The notes beneath the pieces were generated by a model. It did not search any database and was not told the origin of the DNA. It saw only the letters and a list, made by a program, of their open reading frames with translations. From contig NC_019892.1 of NCBI RefSeq assembly GCF_000242455.2, forward strand, positions 1,612,001-1,676,000: a DNA stretch of 64,000 nucleotides, read 5' to 3'. The position numbers and the translations under genes were made by a program. This DNA is from Singulisphaera acidiphila DSM 18658 (GTDB lineage: Bacteria > Planctomycetota > Planctomycetia > Isosphaerales > Isosphaeraceae). Positions 52,460-61,482 of this stretch are shown here, in pieces; within the stretch, counting starts at the first letter, position 1; each line of letters opens with the position of its first letter.

Positions 52460-53341
52460 CTACACCGCGCCGCGGGGTGAGCGGTCGGACGGGGGCACCT
52501 GTGTCACGGGCGAGGGCAGCGGCACGCCGAGCCGGTTCGCCCATTGATGGAAACGGGTCAGTGACGCCTTTGTGACAAGAAGGCCCCGTTCGCGGGCCTC
52601 ACGACGCCTAGTTTCCCAGATTGTTGGCAAGAGGCGACCGTGAGCTTCGTCCGTCAACCGCATGGTGCTGCTGACCCGTTCGTGGAAGCCCGAGAGCGAT
52701 TCGATGGCCTTGACGCCGAGCGCGGCGACGAGCCACCCCCCTGGGGGAACCATTGCGGTCGCCCAGGGGGCCCAGAGAGTCAGGGGCGTCGATTCGGTCG
52801 GCCGAGCCGAGGTCTTCTTCGACGGAAGAGCGACGGCATTGAACTCGAGCGTGGAGTCGAAGACGGCGGGCAGGCCGTCCCCGCTCGGCAGCGCCAGCGA
52901 CCAGACGGGGCCAGGGCCAAGAATCGCCGAGAGGAACGGCCCGAATGCCATCTCGGCGGCGATTCCGGCGGCCGGACCCGTTGCGTTGATGTTCGTGACC
53001 CGGACGAGGCCGATGGCTGCGTCCCTCGCCTTCTCGATGGCCAGTTCGCCGGCGCGAGCCAGGATCAAGGAAGGGAGCCCGTTGCCTCCATCCAGGACGG
53101 CCGTGCCCAAGTGCTCACTTGTGACCGTCCCTTCGGCCCCAGGGTCGATTTCCCCCTTGGAGATTCGCTCCAACCAGTCCGGCAAGGTCTCGATGCCAAA
53201 CGAGGGAGCCCCGGTGGTGTCGTACCAGACAAGCTGCGAGGCGAATGCCGAAGCGCGGGCGGGAGTCATGCCGACTCCCGCGCCGAGCGCGGTAGCAAGG
53301 CGTCGTAAGTCGTCGAGTCGGTAGCGCACTACGTCCGTCAC
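52460..53341 (-). CDS. Malate/L-lactate dehydrogenase-like (LDH2 family), probably degenerate
   Basis: 293 aa, somewhat shorter than the usual 330-360. The fold is recognised from LPDWLERISKGEIDPGAEGTV, TAVLDGGNGLPSLILARAGELAIEKARDAAIGLVRV and the Ala-rich central region. The DSHG-R-LP-Y segment expected near residue 45, which carries the catalytic His, reads TTGAPSFGIETLPDW, and the Asn-His-Phe-Gly segment reads NINATGPAAG. So the active-site His residues appear lost. It may be a non-catalytic relative or have a different reaction. Confidence 0.75.
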   Translation of the reverse strand: MTDVVRYRLDDLRRLATALGAGVGMTPARASAFASQLVWYDTTGAPSFGIETLPDWLERISKGEIDPGAEGTVTSEHLGTAVLDGGNGLPSLILARAGELAIEKARDAAIGLVRVTNINATGPAAGIAAEMAFGPFLSAILGPGPVWSLALPSGDGLPAVFDSTLEFNAVALPSKKTSARPTESTPLTLWAPWATAMVPPGGWLVAALGVKAIESLSGFHERVSSTMRLTDEAHGRLLPTIWETRRREARERGLLVTKASLTRFHQWANRLGVPLPSPVTQVPPSDRSPRGAV

Positions 53342-53461
53342 GCGGCTTGGCCCTCACTTCCACCGGGATCGCGCCGGCGGAACGACAGCCTCCCCTCGCT
53401 CGCCCGGCCCCTTACTTTAAACCAGGGAGTCGTCCCACTGCAAATCGAGGACGGGTCACTC

Positions 53462-54001
53462 TCAGGCGACGAAGCCACGGGGCATCGAATCGCCCATGGA
53501 TTCCGTTGCGAATTTTTCCCACTCGCGACGGACCCGCGAGAGGCCGAAGGCGCAGAGCTCGAATTGATCGCTCAGCCGTCGTAAAACTGCCCCTTGGTCG
53601 TCGTCGAGCGTGCTGGCCAGGTAATACGACTTTTTGCCTTGGAGTTGATAGTTGATCAGGTGGTCGGCCGAGTCGATCGCCTGAAACCCGGAGAGGGCTT
53701 CGGGATAGACTCCCGTCCAGAACAAGGTGAAGTCGCCGACGTGGCGATGGCAATCGCGGCGATGGGCCGCGTCGGAGGTCGACTCGGCCTCCGCCACCAT
53801 GGCCGTGACTTCGGTGAGCCGTCGTCCCTGGCCGTCGCGGATCCGCCAGATCGTCTGGCTGGGAACGAAACGGGCCAGCAGGTTGGCAACATATCCCACC
53901 AGGCGCGGGTCGCCGATCCCCAGTTCAGTCATGAACGTGGATTCGGTCATGCCGCGAAACAGGCGGATTAACGGATGGGATTCGGAGATTTCTCGCGTCA
54001 T
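53462..54001 (-). CDS. Conserved-type protein of unknown function
   Basis: 179 aa from ATG 54001 (GAGGAG about 10 bases upstream); the frame is open ten codons farther. Soluble and largely helical: ISESHPLIRLFRGMTESTFM, YVANLLARFVPSQTIWRI, LTEVTAMVAEAE, FELCAFGLSRVRREWEKFA. Contains a GDFTLFWTGVYPEAL segment that may be a helix-turn. No recognised motif. Transcribed divergently from the beta-CASP nuclease gene. Confidence 0.72.
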   Translation of the reverse strand: MTREISESHPLIRLFRGMTESTFMTELGIGDPRLVGYVANLLARFVPSQTIWRIRDGQGRRLTEVTAMVAEAESTSDAAHRRDCHRHVGDFTLFWTGVYPEALSGFQAIDSADHLINYQLQGKKSYYLASTLDDDQGAVLRRLSDQFELCAFGLSRVRREWEKFATESMGDSMPRGFVA

Positions 54002-54261
54002 CACGGGGCGCTCCTCACCCAGTTCGGACACGGTCAGGTTTTGGAAAGAACTTCCGGAGAGGGGGACCGCTCAGGGTCTCTCAAGGATTCTACGCAGGAT
54101 TCAGAAAGTGTTCAATCAGAGTTTATGGCAAGTTCGTGTGGCCTTGAACCGGTTGACCGATCATGGCATCATGGAATTTGCACCAAATCTAGGGAATACG
54201 CTATTCATCCGTTTGATCGTCCCGAGTCGTCATCGACGGATCTATCGGGAGGAAGATCGTT

Positions 54262-55647
54262 TTGCGCATTACGTTCCACGGCGCGGCCCGGCAGGTCACC
54301 GGTACCGCCCATCTCTTGGAAATCGGCTCGCACAAGATCTTGCTCGATTGTGGGCTCTTCGACTCGAATCGGATCGACCTCGACAGTCCGAATCGCCAGT
54401 TTAGTTTCGATCCCCTCGACCTCGATGCGGTGATCGTCTCACACGCACACAATGATCACATCGGCCGTCTTCCTTGCCTGGTTCGCGCCGGTTATCACGG
54501 ACCGATCGTCACGACGCCCGCGACGGGCGACATCCTCAGTGTGATGCTCCGTGATAGCGCCCGGATTCAGCGGGAGGATCTGCGGAACGCCAACCACCGC
54601 AACCCCCACGCTGAGCCGATTGAACCCTTGTTCGAGTTGGTCGATGTCGAATTGGTCGTCGATCGGCTGCAACGCTTGCCCTACGCGAAGCCGACCGAGA
54701 TCCTCCCTGGGATCGTTCTGACCTACTTCGACGCCGGACACATCCTCGGTTCGGCCATGATCCAGCTCGACTACGAGGAAGGGGGCCGGCAGCGCAGGTT
54801 CCTCTTCACGGGAGACCTGGGACGTCGTCAGATGGGGCTGTTGCCGGACCCGACGATTGTTAAGGATATTGATATCCTGGTCTCTGAGAGTACCTACGGC
54901 AATCGGGAACTCGAGCCCTACGACAAGCTGATCAAGCAGCTCCACGCGATCGTCGCCCGCGCCACCCGGCTCCAAAGCAAGATCGTCATCCCGGCCTTCA
55001 GCCTGGGCCGAACCCAGCGGATGATCTACTGCCTCCAGGAACTGTTCGCGGTCCACAAGGTCCGTCCGATCCCGATTTACGTCGATAGCCCTTTGGCGAT
55101 GCGGCTGACGGACATCCATCGCGACCACCCCGACGCCTACACGCCCGCCGCGCGGCAGATGATGGATAAGGACCCGATGTACTTCGGATCCAAATACGTC
55201 GAGTTCTGCGCCACCTGGGACGACTCGCGCCGGCTCAATTATCTGCCCGGGCCGTTGGTGATCATCTCGTCGTCGGGCATGTGCGAGGCGGGTCGAATCC
55301 GGCACCACTTGCGTCATATCGTCGATGACCCGGACAACGCGATCGTGATCGTTAGCTATCAGGCCGAGGGGACGCTTGGCCGTCGGCTCGCCGAAGGGGT
55401 CGAGCGGATCCAGATCATGGACCAGTGGCACGAGCTGAACGCGGCCGTCTACGTTCTCGACGGCTTCTCGGGCCATGCCGACCGCAATGACCTGGCCTGG
55501 TGGTTCGAGCAGACCGGCGGCCAGATCGAGCGTGGGTTTCTGGTGCATGGCGAGCCTGAGGGGCTCGAAGCGCTCGCTCCCATCCTTCAACCCCATCTGC
55601 GAAATCCCGTCGTGATCCCCGATCGACTGGCGACCTACGAAGTCTGA
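54262..55647 (+). CDS. Metallo-beta-lactamase/beta-CASP RNase
   Basis: 461 aa, TTG start at 54262 with GGGAGGAAG upstream. The MBL motif SHAHNDHIG (HxHxDH) binds two Zn ions; a later His is in DAGHILGSA and Asp in FTGDLGR. The beta-CASP and RNA-specificity region follows: PIYVDSPLAMRLTDI, IISSSGMCEAGRIRHHLRHI, VSYQAEGTLGRRL and GFSGHADRNDL with the terminal His. Such proteins are RNA endonucleases (RNase J/CPSF73-like). Its target is not known. A strong terminator overlaps the stop codon. Confidence 0.93.
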   Translation: MRITFHGAARQVTGTAHLLEIGSHKILLDCGLFDSNRIDLDSPNRQFSFDPLDLDAVIVSHAHNDHIGRLPCLVRAGYHGPIVTTPATGDILSVMLRDSARIQREDLRNANHRNPHAEPIEPLFELVDVELVVDRLQRLPYAKPTEILPGIVLTYFDAGHILGSAMIQLDYEEGGRQRRFLFTGDLGRRQMGLLPDPTIVKDIDILVSESTYGNRELEPYDKLIKQLHAIVARATRLQSKIVIPAFSLGRTQRMIYCLQELFAVHKVRPIPIYVDSPLAMRLTDIHRDHPDAYTPAARQMMDKDPMYFGSKYVEFCATWDDSRRLNYLPGPLVIISSSGMCEAGRIRHHLRHIVDDPDNAIVIVSYQAEGTLGRRLAEGVERIQIMDQWHELNAAVYVLDGFSGHADRNDLAWWFEQTGGQIERGFLVHGEPEGLEALAPILQPHLRNPVVIPDRLATYEV

Positions 55648-55684
55648 GGGGCTCCCCCCTCAGACTTCCCTCTTTGTTTTTTCT
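55640..55684 (+). terminator. Intrinsic terminator overlapping the nuclease stop codon
   Basis: 12-bp perfect stem (55640-55651 with 55656-55667), 4-base loop, then a T-rich tract including six T. The TGA stop lies inside the left arm. Confidence 0.85.
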
Positions 55685-55697
55685 CTCTTGGGCTCGC

Positions 55698-56540
55698 TCA
55701 GGGAGCAGGACGAGGCGGGGGGACGTCCAGTCCGGTGGCAAGCTCGGCAACGAATTGGCCGATTTCCTTGACGACTTCGGCACGGGTCAGCTTGTCGGCA
55801 TCGACCAGGCGCTTGACGAGTGCGCTGCCGACAATCAGGCCGTCGGCCACTGGGGCAAGCTCACGGACGTGCTCGGGGGTGCTGATGCCGAACCCGATGC
55901 AGATCGGCAGGTCGGTCTGGGTGCGGAGCCAGGCGACGTTTTCCACCAGGTTCGGGGGGATCGACCTCCGCTCGCCCGTGATCCCAGCCACCGAGACGTA
56001 ATAGACGAAGCCGGTCGTCGAGCGGGTGATCTGAACCGCCCGCTCGCGAGGGGTGGTCGGGGTCACGAGCTGGATCAGGCGCAAGTCCAGGGCGGTCGCC
56101 TTGCGGCAGAGCCCTTCCGACTCTTCGACCGGGAGATCGGGGACGATCAGGCCGTCGATTCCGGCGGTCACCGCCTCGCGTAGATAGCGGTCGACCCCCT
56201 GACGATGGATGATCGAGTAGGAGACCATCGTGACCAGAGGCGCCGCGGTCAAGTGGCCGGTGGCCGTCTCAGCCCGCAAGGTCCGGATCGTCTGGAAGAT
56301 ATGCGCCAGCTTCACCCCATGCCCCAGGGCCCGGTGATAGCTCGCCGCGATGACCGGCCCGTCCGCGATCGGGTCGGAGTAAGGGATGCCGATTTCGACC
56401 ATGTGCGCTCCCCGCGCCACGAGCTCGGTGATGAGCGCCGCGGTGGTGGGGAGATCGGGATCGCCCGCCGTGATGAACGGCATCAATGCGCGGCGGCCTT
56501 CGCTCTTCAGACGGGTGAACAGAGTGTCAATGCGGTTCAT
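55698..56540 (-). CDS. trpA: Tryptophan synthase alpha subunit
   Basis: 280 aa TIM-barrel enzyme that splits indole-3-glycerol phosphate into indole and G3P. The catalytic Glu (E49) and Asp (D60) are both in MVEIGIPYSDPIADGP. LITPTTP-like segment (LVTPTTPRERAVQI) and GFGISTPEHVRE also fit. It works as an alpha2-beta2 complex with TrpB. It lies 265 bases after trpB on the same strand. Confidence 0.96.
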   Translation of the reverse strand: MNRIDTLFTRLKSEGRRALMPFITAGDPDLPTTAALITELVARGAHMVEIGIPYSDPIADGPVIAASYHRALGHGVKLAHIFQTIRTLRAETATGHLTAAPLVTMVSYSIIHRQGVDRYLREAVTAGIDGLIVPDLPVEESEGLCRKATALDLRLIQLVTPTTPRERAVQITRSTTGFVYYVSVAGITGERRSIPPNLVENVAWLRTQTDLPICIGFGISTPEHVRELAPVADGLIVGSALVKRLVDADKLTRAEVVKEIGQFVAELATGLDVPPPRPAP

Positions 56541-56805
56541 GGGAGTCCTGACTCAGCCGTCGCGTGCGATCCAGGTACGATAGAGACCACCGTGCAGGTC
56601 ATTCTCGACGAGGCGCAGGCATGGGTTGGGCTTCGCATTCCATCGCCAAATTGCCGGTGGGGGAGGCCGTCCAATTTCGGCCTCGGGTCCATTCGATGCA
56701 AGACCGAATTGCCTTGGGTTCAGATTCGACCGTCGAGTTCTGTCGGCTCGACCACGTGGTGGGTCGGGGATGTCGTTATGAGGCAACGTCGGTCATCGAC
56801 CACGC

Positions 56806-58032
56806 TTACGACATCGGTTCCCCACGGAGCCTGGCGACCTCATAGGCATCCTTGTCTCCTCGACCGGAGAGGCAGATGACGATGATCTTGCCGGGCCCGA
56901 GACGAGCGGCCTCGACCAAGGCCCGCGCCACCGCGTGGCTCGACTCCAGGGCGGGAAGAATCCCCTCCTGCCGGGCCAGGGTTGCGTAGGCAGCCAGGGC
57001 GTCGGCGTCGGTCACGCTTTCGTAGCGGACTCGGCCGGTGTCCTTCCAGTAGCTATGCTCGGGGCCAACGCCGGGATAATCGAGGCCGGCGGAGATCGAG
57101 TGCACGTTCTCGGTCTGGCCGTCGTCGTCCTGGAGCACGTAACTGAGGCTACCGTGCAGGACGCCCGGCCGCCCCTGGGTCAGGCTGGCGGCGTGCTCGC
57201 CGGGTTGCGGTCCCCGCCCCCCCGCCTCCGCGCCGATCAGTTCGACCTCGGCGTCGTTGATGAAGGGATAGAACATGCCCGCCGCGTTCGAACCGCCGCC
57301 GACGCAGGCCACGGCGGCGTCGGGCAAGCGGCCCAGCCGGTCGAGACACTGCTGGCGGGTTTCCCGACCGATGACCGACTGGAAGTCGCGAACGATCATT
57401 GGGAACGGGTGCGGACCGACCACGCTGCCGATCGTGTAATGGGTCTGCCGCGACGATCCCATCCAGTCGCGCATCGCCTCGTTGGTCGCGTCGCGGAGCG
57501 TCCGCGTCCCATCGGTGACCGGCACGACGGTCGCGCCCAACGTTTTCATGTTGAAGACGTTGAGCTTTTGCCGCCTGATGTCTTCCTCACCCATGTACAC
57601 GGTACATTCGAGGCCGGTCAACGCGCAGGCGGTCGCGGTGGCGACGCCATGCTGCCCTGCCCCGGTCTCGGCGATTACCCGCGTTTTACCCATCCGCTGC
57701 GCGATCAGGACCTGGCCCAACGCGTTGTTGATCTTGTGGGCCCCGGTGTGGTTCAGATCCTCACGTTTGAGGTAGATCGCGGCCCCTTGGACGAGCTTGC
57801 TCAGGCGCTCGGCGTAGAACAAGGGGGAGGGACGGCCGACGTAGTTCGACAGGTAGTCGTTCAACTGCGCCTGGAATTCCGGGTCAACCCGGGCACGCTC
57901 GTATTCCAAGGCAAGCTGGTTGAGCGCCTCCATCAAGGTTTCCGGAACGTACCGGCCACCGAATGTGCCGAACCGGCCAAGCGCATCGGGCCACTGCGAA
58001 GAGATCTGTTTCGACTCGGATGTGGCGGACAT
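56806..58032 (-). CDS. trpB: Tryptophan synthase beta subunit
   Basis: 408 aa from ATG 58032, close to the usual 397. PLP lysine K100 is in [15 protein letters not shown]; the phosphate-binding GGGSNAAG and catalytic Glu/Ser regions follow ([24 protein letters not shown]). It joins indole with serine to make tryptophan. An in-frame extension upstream to 58107 is not protein-like. No other trp gene is present in the window. Confidence 0.97.
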   Translation of the reverse strand: MSATSESKQISSQWPDALGRFGTFGGRYVPETLMEALNQLALEYERARVDPEFQAQLNDYLSNYVGRPSPLFYAERLSKLVQGAAIYLKREDLNHTGAHKINNALGQVLIAQRMGKTRVIAETGAGQHGVATATACALTGLECTVYMGEEDIRRQKLNVFNMKTLGATVVPVTDGTRTLRDATNEAMRDWMGSSRQTHYTIGSVVGPHPFPMIVRDFQSVIGRETRQQCLDRLGRLPDAAVACVGGGSNAAGMFYPFINDAEVELIGAEAGGRGPQPGEHAASLTQGRPGVLHGSLSYVLQDDDGQTENVHSISAGLDYPGVGPEHSYWKDTGRVRYESVTDADALAAYATLARQEGILPALESSHAVARALVEAARLGPGKIIVICLSGRGDKDAYEVARLRGEPMS

Positions 58033-58141
58033 AATTCCAACGGTCCTCTCAACTCGTCTCGTCGCGCGGCGCAGCCATTTCTCAACAAAAGGGCGAAGAC
58101 CGACCATTGTCTCGGCCCACGGGGGACGCGGTCAAGACGAG

Positions 58142-58603
58142 TCATCGACGTCGACTTCGTCCGCCCGTCGCCGGTGCCGCTTCCAGGACCAGCTCTTCAT
58201 CTTCTTCTCCGACGTAGAAGTCGAAGAATTGTTGGCCGGCGAAGTAGTCGGCCATGGCACGCCGGACCGAGCGGAGCTGGTCCAGGAACTGGGCGTACTG
58301 CCGAACTAGGCGTCGTCGGCGATCGTCGGGCATCTGGAGGATGTCGGCATAAAATCGCCGGCCGAGCTCGGGGTCGTAGAAGCTCCAGAGCCGCTTGATC
58401 CGAAGGCTCGACTCCTCGTCTTCGTACTCGAGCATTCGGGCGAACTGGCGTGCCTTCATCTTCTTGGCGAATGCGAGTAGTTCAGCATCTGACTCGAAAC
58501 CAGCCTGCTGGTCGATCCAGTCCACGATCTGCTCGGTGGTCAGCCGCGGCCCTTTTTCGACGCAGAGCTCTTTCAAACTCGCCACGATCTCGGCGGGTCC
58601 CAT
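58142..58603 (-). CDS. Helical protein of unknown function
   Basis: 153 aa, with GGGGAGAG before the ATG. Nearly all helical and highly charged: GPAEIVASLKELCVEKGPRL, DAELLAFAKKMKARQFARML and FLDQLRSVRRAMADYFAGQQFFDFYV. Acidic and Arg-rich tail. No family recognised. It sits 109 bases upstream of trpB on the same strand and could be in the same transcript. Confidence 0.72.
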   Translation of the reverse strand: MGPAEIVASLKELCVEKGPRLTTEQIVDWIDQQAGFESDAELLAFAKKMKARQFARMLEYEDEESSLRIKRLWSFYDPELGRRFYADILQMPDDRRRRLVRQYAQFLDQLRSVRRAMADYFAGQQFFDFYVGEEDEELVLEAAPATGGRSRRR

Positions 58604-58981
58604 CAGCGCTCTCTCCCCGATGAGATGACTCCGATCCAGTCGCGAGAGCCGAAGGCGGTCCCGCGTGTTCGACCGATTCTGGTGATTCTAACGGGAGTGT
58701 CCACCCGTTGTCGATGGACTGCCGTTCAAGCATCCAAAACAACACTGGGGTCATTCGTCAGGATCGGAAAAAATTGATGAGTCGACCAGGGCTCGCCATT
58801 TTCTTGACGCAGAGTTGCCAACGATGGCTCCTCACCGCTGAAGGGAGTTGAGAGAGGGTTTGGGGAGCCGTGAAGCCACAAACACCGGGCGATCAATTGA
58901 CGTGGTCTTGAAGCCGGGTTAGCGTGAATTTCCTGTCTGCGAACGCTGGAAGAATTCTGCCCACACCTGGAGACCCGATCG
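58604..58981. other. Divergent intergenic region
   Basis: About 380 bases between the helical-protein gene (minus strand) and the DUF1080 gene (plus strand). It holds the candidate plus-strand promoter listed separately. No coding frame is supported. Confidence 0.4.
58897..58925 (+). promoter_or_regulatory. Candidate promoter of the DUF1080 gene
   Basis: TTGACG (58897-58902), a 17-base spacer, TAGCGT (58920-58925). It lies 57 bases before the start codon. The -10 match is poor but spacing is ideal. Confidence 0.4.
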
Positions 58982-59773
58982 ATGTTTCATTCGTTGATTT
59001 TTTCCGCCGCTCTCGTCCTTGCCGCACCGGCGGCGGAGAGTGCCGATGTGGGCTTCACGTCCCTGTTCGATGGTCACGATCTCTCCCAATGGATCATTCC
59101 CGAGGGGGACAACGGCCACTGGAAAGTGCTCGACGGCGTGATCGATTACGATGCTCGCAGTGAATCGCCCGGCGACAAGCACCTGGTCAGTAAGAAGGAG
59201 TATGGCGATTTCGTCCTGAAGCTCGATTGGCGGCTCAAGGAAGCCCCGTACCAAAATCCCCGGGTCCCTTACGTCCTCCCCAACGGCACCCACGCCAAGG
59301 ATATTCACGGCAAGCCGATTCAGTTGACGCTGCCGGACTGCGACTCGGGAATTTTTCTTCGCGACCCGAAGGGGAAGAGCCAGGTCAATATGTGGTGCTG
59401 GCCGATCGGCTCGGGGGAAGTTTACGGCTACCGGATGGACGCAAAGATGCCGCCAGAGGTCCGCGCTGGGGTGACGCCGAAGACCCAGGCCGATCGCCCG
59501 GTCGGCGAGTGGAATGAGTTCACGATCACCCTGATCGGCGACCGCTTGACGGTGGTTCTCAATGGCATCACGGTGATCGAGAACGCCCAGTTGCCCGGAA
59601 TTCCCGCCCGAGGCCCGCTCTTGTTGCAGCATCACGGCGGCTTCAAGGACGGCAAGTACACCGGTCCCCCCAGCCTGGTCCAGTTCCGCAATATCCGCAT
59701 CAAGCCGATCGAGCCGGGGGCGACGCCGGCAGAGGGCATCTTCCAGGACAAGATCCCGGCGAAAGTGAAGTGA
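58982..59773 (+). CDS. Secreted DUF1080 / 3-keto-disaccharide hydrolase-like protein
   Basis: 263 aa. Short signal peptide (SLIFSAALVLAAPAAESA). The concanavalin-like jelly-roll of DUF1080 is recognised by FTSLFDGHDLSQW, HWKVLDGVIDY, DFVLKLDWRLKEA, CDSGIFLRDP, GEWNEFTITLIGDRLTVVLNGITVIEN and PARGPLLLQHHGG. Family members act on keto-disaccharides, and many planctomycete copies have unknown targets. Terminated by a strong hairpin. Confidence 0.92.
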   Translation: MFHSLIFSAALVLAAPAAESADVGFTSLFDGHDLSQWIIPEGDNGHWKVLDGVIDYDARSESPGDKHLVSKKEYGDFVLKLDWRLKEAPYQNPRVPYVLPNGTHAKDIHGKPIQLTLPDCDSGIFLRDPKGKSQVNMWCWPIGSGEVYGYRMDAKMPPEVRAGVTPKTQADRPVGEWNEFTITLIGDRLTVVLNGITVIENAQLPGIPARGPLLLQHHGGFKDGKYTGPPSLVQFRNIRIKPIEPGATPAEGIFQDKIPAKVK

Positions 59774-59820
59774 CGTGGACCATTCCCGAGCCGACCACAA
59801 GCGACTATAACTAAGTATTA

Positions 59821-59858
59821 AGGGGAGGGAGGCCCCGCGCCTCCCCTCCTCTTTTTTC
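59821..59858 (+). terminator. Intrinsic terminator after the DUF1080 gene
   Basis: 8-bp perfect stem (59821-59828 with 59840-59847), 11-base loop, followed by CCTC and T6 (59852-59857). It lies 48 bases after the stop codon. Confidence 0.8.
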
Positions 59859-59989
59859 CCTTTTCACGGTGAGTGGATTCGAGGGACCTCAGGCGAATCG
59901 ACTTGGGCCTGGATCTCTCCATTGGACCACCCCAGAGCCGGAAGGGGTGAGCCCACCCTTTTTTCGGCGGGTGCCGGGGAGGTCGACCG

Positions 59990-61339
59990 ATGAATAGGTC
60001 TTTGCGAATCCGTGGATTTGTCGTCGCCGGTATTCTGCTTCTGAGCCCATCCTGGTCCTCCGGCGATTCGCCCGACCCGGCCGCCGTCGAACGGGGTCGG
60101 GTGGCGCTGACCTCGACCGGTTATTTGAAACCGGGCTGGAGCGGTGCGGCGTATCGTCGCGCGGGCTCACTCTGGGGCGAGAACGCTCCTGCTGCGGACA
60201 CTCCCGCCGACGCCTATGCGGCCGCGTTCAACCAGCGCTATGGCCTGCACCCGGCCCCCTTTCCCAACGACGGCCTTCCCATGGGGCTACGCCGCGCAGG
60301 TGAGAAGTCTGGCATGCAGATTGACTGCATGGTCTGCCACGGCGGCTCGATCGGGGGCCAGAGCTATGTCGGGTTGGGCAATACAACTCTCGATATGCGA
60401 GCCTTGCTCTACGACCTGACTCGTGCTGACGATCGTCGGCTCCCACCCAGTCTCTTTCACCTCAACACTGCGCGGGGCACCGTGAATGCTGGGATGATCT
60501 CGGCGGTCCTCCTGAGCGTGCGCAACTCCGACCTCTCGGTGCGCAAGATCCCCCTGCCCCTCGGCGCCAATCTCCCGGAACTCGATGTCCCACCGTGGTG
60601 GCACCTCGCCCGCAAGACGACTATGTACTACGACGGCAGGACCGACGCGCGCTCGGTCCGGTCGATCTTGCAGTTCTTCCTCGCGGAGAAGTCGCTCGAG
60701 GAACTGAAGGAGCTGGAGCCGACGTTTCGCGATATCCAAGCCTACATGAAGAGTCTCAAGCCACCCAAGTACCCGTTCGCGATCGACGCAGCGAAGGCGG
60801 AGCGCGGGAAAACCGTCTTCGCGAAGACCTGCGTGAAGTGCCACGGCACCTACGGTCCGGACGGCCACTACCCGAATCGCGTCGTCGAATTGGCGGTCAT
60901 CGGCACCGATCCTGCGCGGGCCCAAGGGCTCTCCGACCGGCTCGTCGCGCATTACAACACGACCTGGCTGGCCGAGGACTACCCGGCCGATCCCGAAATG
61001 GTCGGTTATCAGGCACCTCCTCTGGACGGCATCTGGGCCACAGCCCCCTACTTGCACAACGGGTCCGTCCCCACGCTCGCCGCGCTCCTCAAGTCGGTCG
61101 ATCGACCTGCGCGGTTCAAGCGACCCCCTTCGACTGGATTGGAGCACTACGATCAGGTTCAAGTGGGTTGGAAGTTCACGGTCGTCGCCGACCCCCCTTC
61201 CCCGCCGCTCCCTCCGTTTGAGGCCCAGTTTATCTATGACACGTCACGCTTCGGACTCAGCAACGGGGGACACCGCTTCGGTGACGATCTGGCGGACGAA
61301 GCGCGATCGGACCTGATTGAATATTTAAAGACGCTCTGA
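59990..61339 (+). CDS. Periplasmic di-heme c-type cytochrome
   Basis: 449 aa. Signal peptide (FVVAGILLLSPSWSSG) and two heme-binding motifs, CMVCH (113-117) and CVKCH (281-285). The end contains VGYQAPPLDGIWATAPYLHNGSVPTLAAL, which is typical of the di-heme cytochrome/MauG-related group, including a distal Met/His candidate. GGGAGGTC precedes the ATG. It probably passes electrons in the periplasm; the partner and substrate are unknown. Confidence 0.9.
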   Translation: MNRSLRIRGFVVAGILLLSPSWSSGDSPDPAAVERGRVALTSTGYLKPGWSGAAYRRAGSLWGENAPAADTPADAYAAAFNQRYGLHPAPFPNDGLPMGLRRAGEKSGMQIDCMVCHGGSIGGQSYVGLGNTTLDMRALLYDLTRADDRRLPPSLFHLNTARGTVNAGMISAVLLSVRNSDLSVRKIPLPLGANLPELDVPPWWHLARKTTMYYDGRTDARSVRSILQFFLAEKSLEELKELEPTFRDIQAYMKSLKPPKYPFAIDAAKAERGKTVFAKTCVKCHGTYGPDGHYPNRVVELAVIGTDPARAQGLSDRLVAHYNTTWLAEDYPADPEMVGYQAPPLDGIWATAPYLHNGSVPTLAALLKSVDRPARFKRPPSTGLEHYDQVQVGWKFTVVADPPSPPLPPFEAQFIYDTSRFGLSNGGHRFGDDLADEARSDLIEYLKTL

Positions 61340-61410
61340 TGCATGGCGGCCGGCCGTGAATCACCTACCGGGATGATGGGGGAAGTCTCGACGATTCGTT
61401 CATTCCGAAC

Positions 61411-61444
61411 CGGCCGGGCGGGTTGAATTCAGCCCGCCCGGCCG
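61411..61444. terminator. Hairpin between converging cytochrome and dipeptidase genes
   Basis: Perfect 12-bp GC-rich stem (61411-61422 with 61433-61444) with a palindromic TTGAATTCAG loop. There is no T tract, but the stem is very stable and sits between converging transcripts. Confidence 0.55.
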
Positions 61445-61482
61445 TTGGAAAAGTGGCTCAGCGTGGAGCTCTGGCCAGTTTC

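Noticed and set aside
56553..56786. 77-codon minus-strand frame between trpB and trpA
   Set aside because: Pro/Arg/Asn-rich with no motif or ribosome-binding site.
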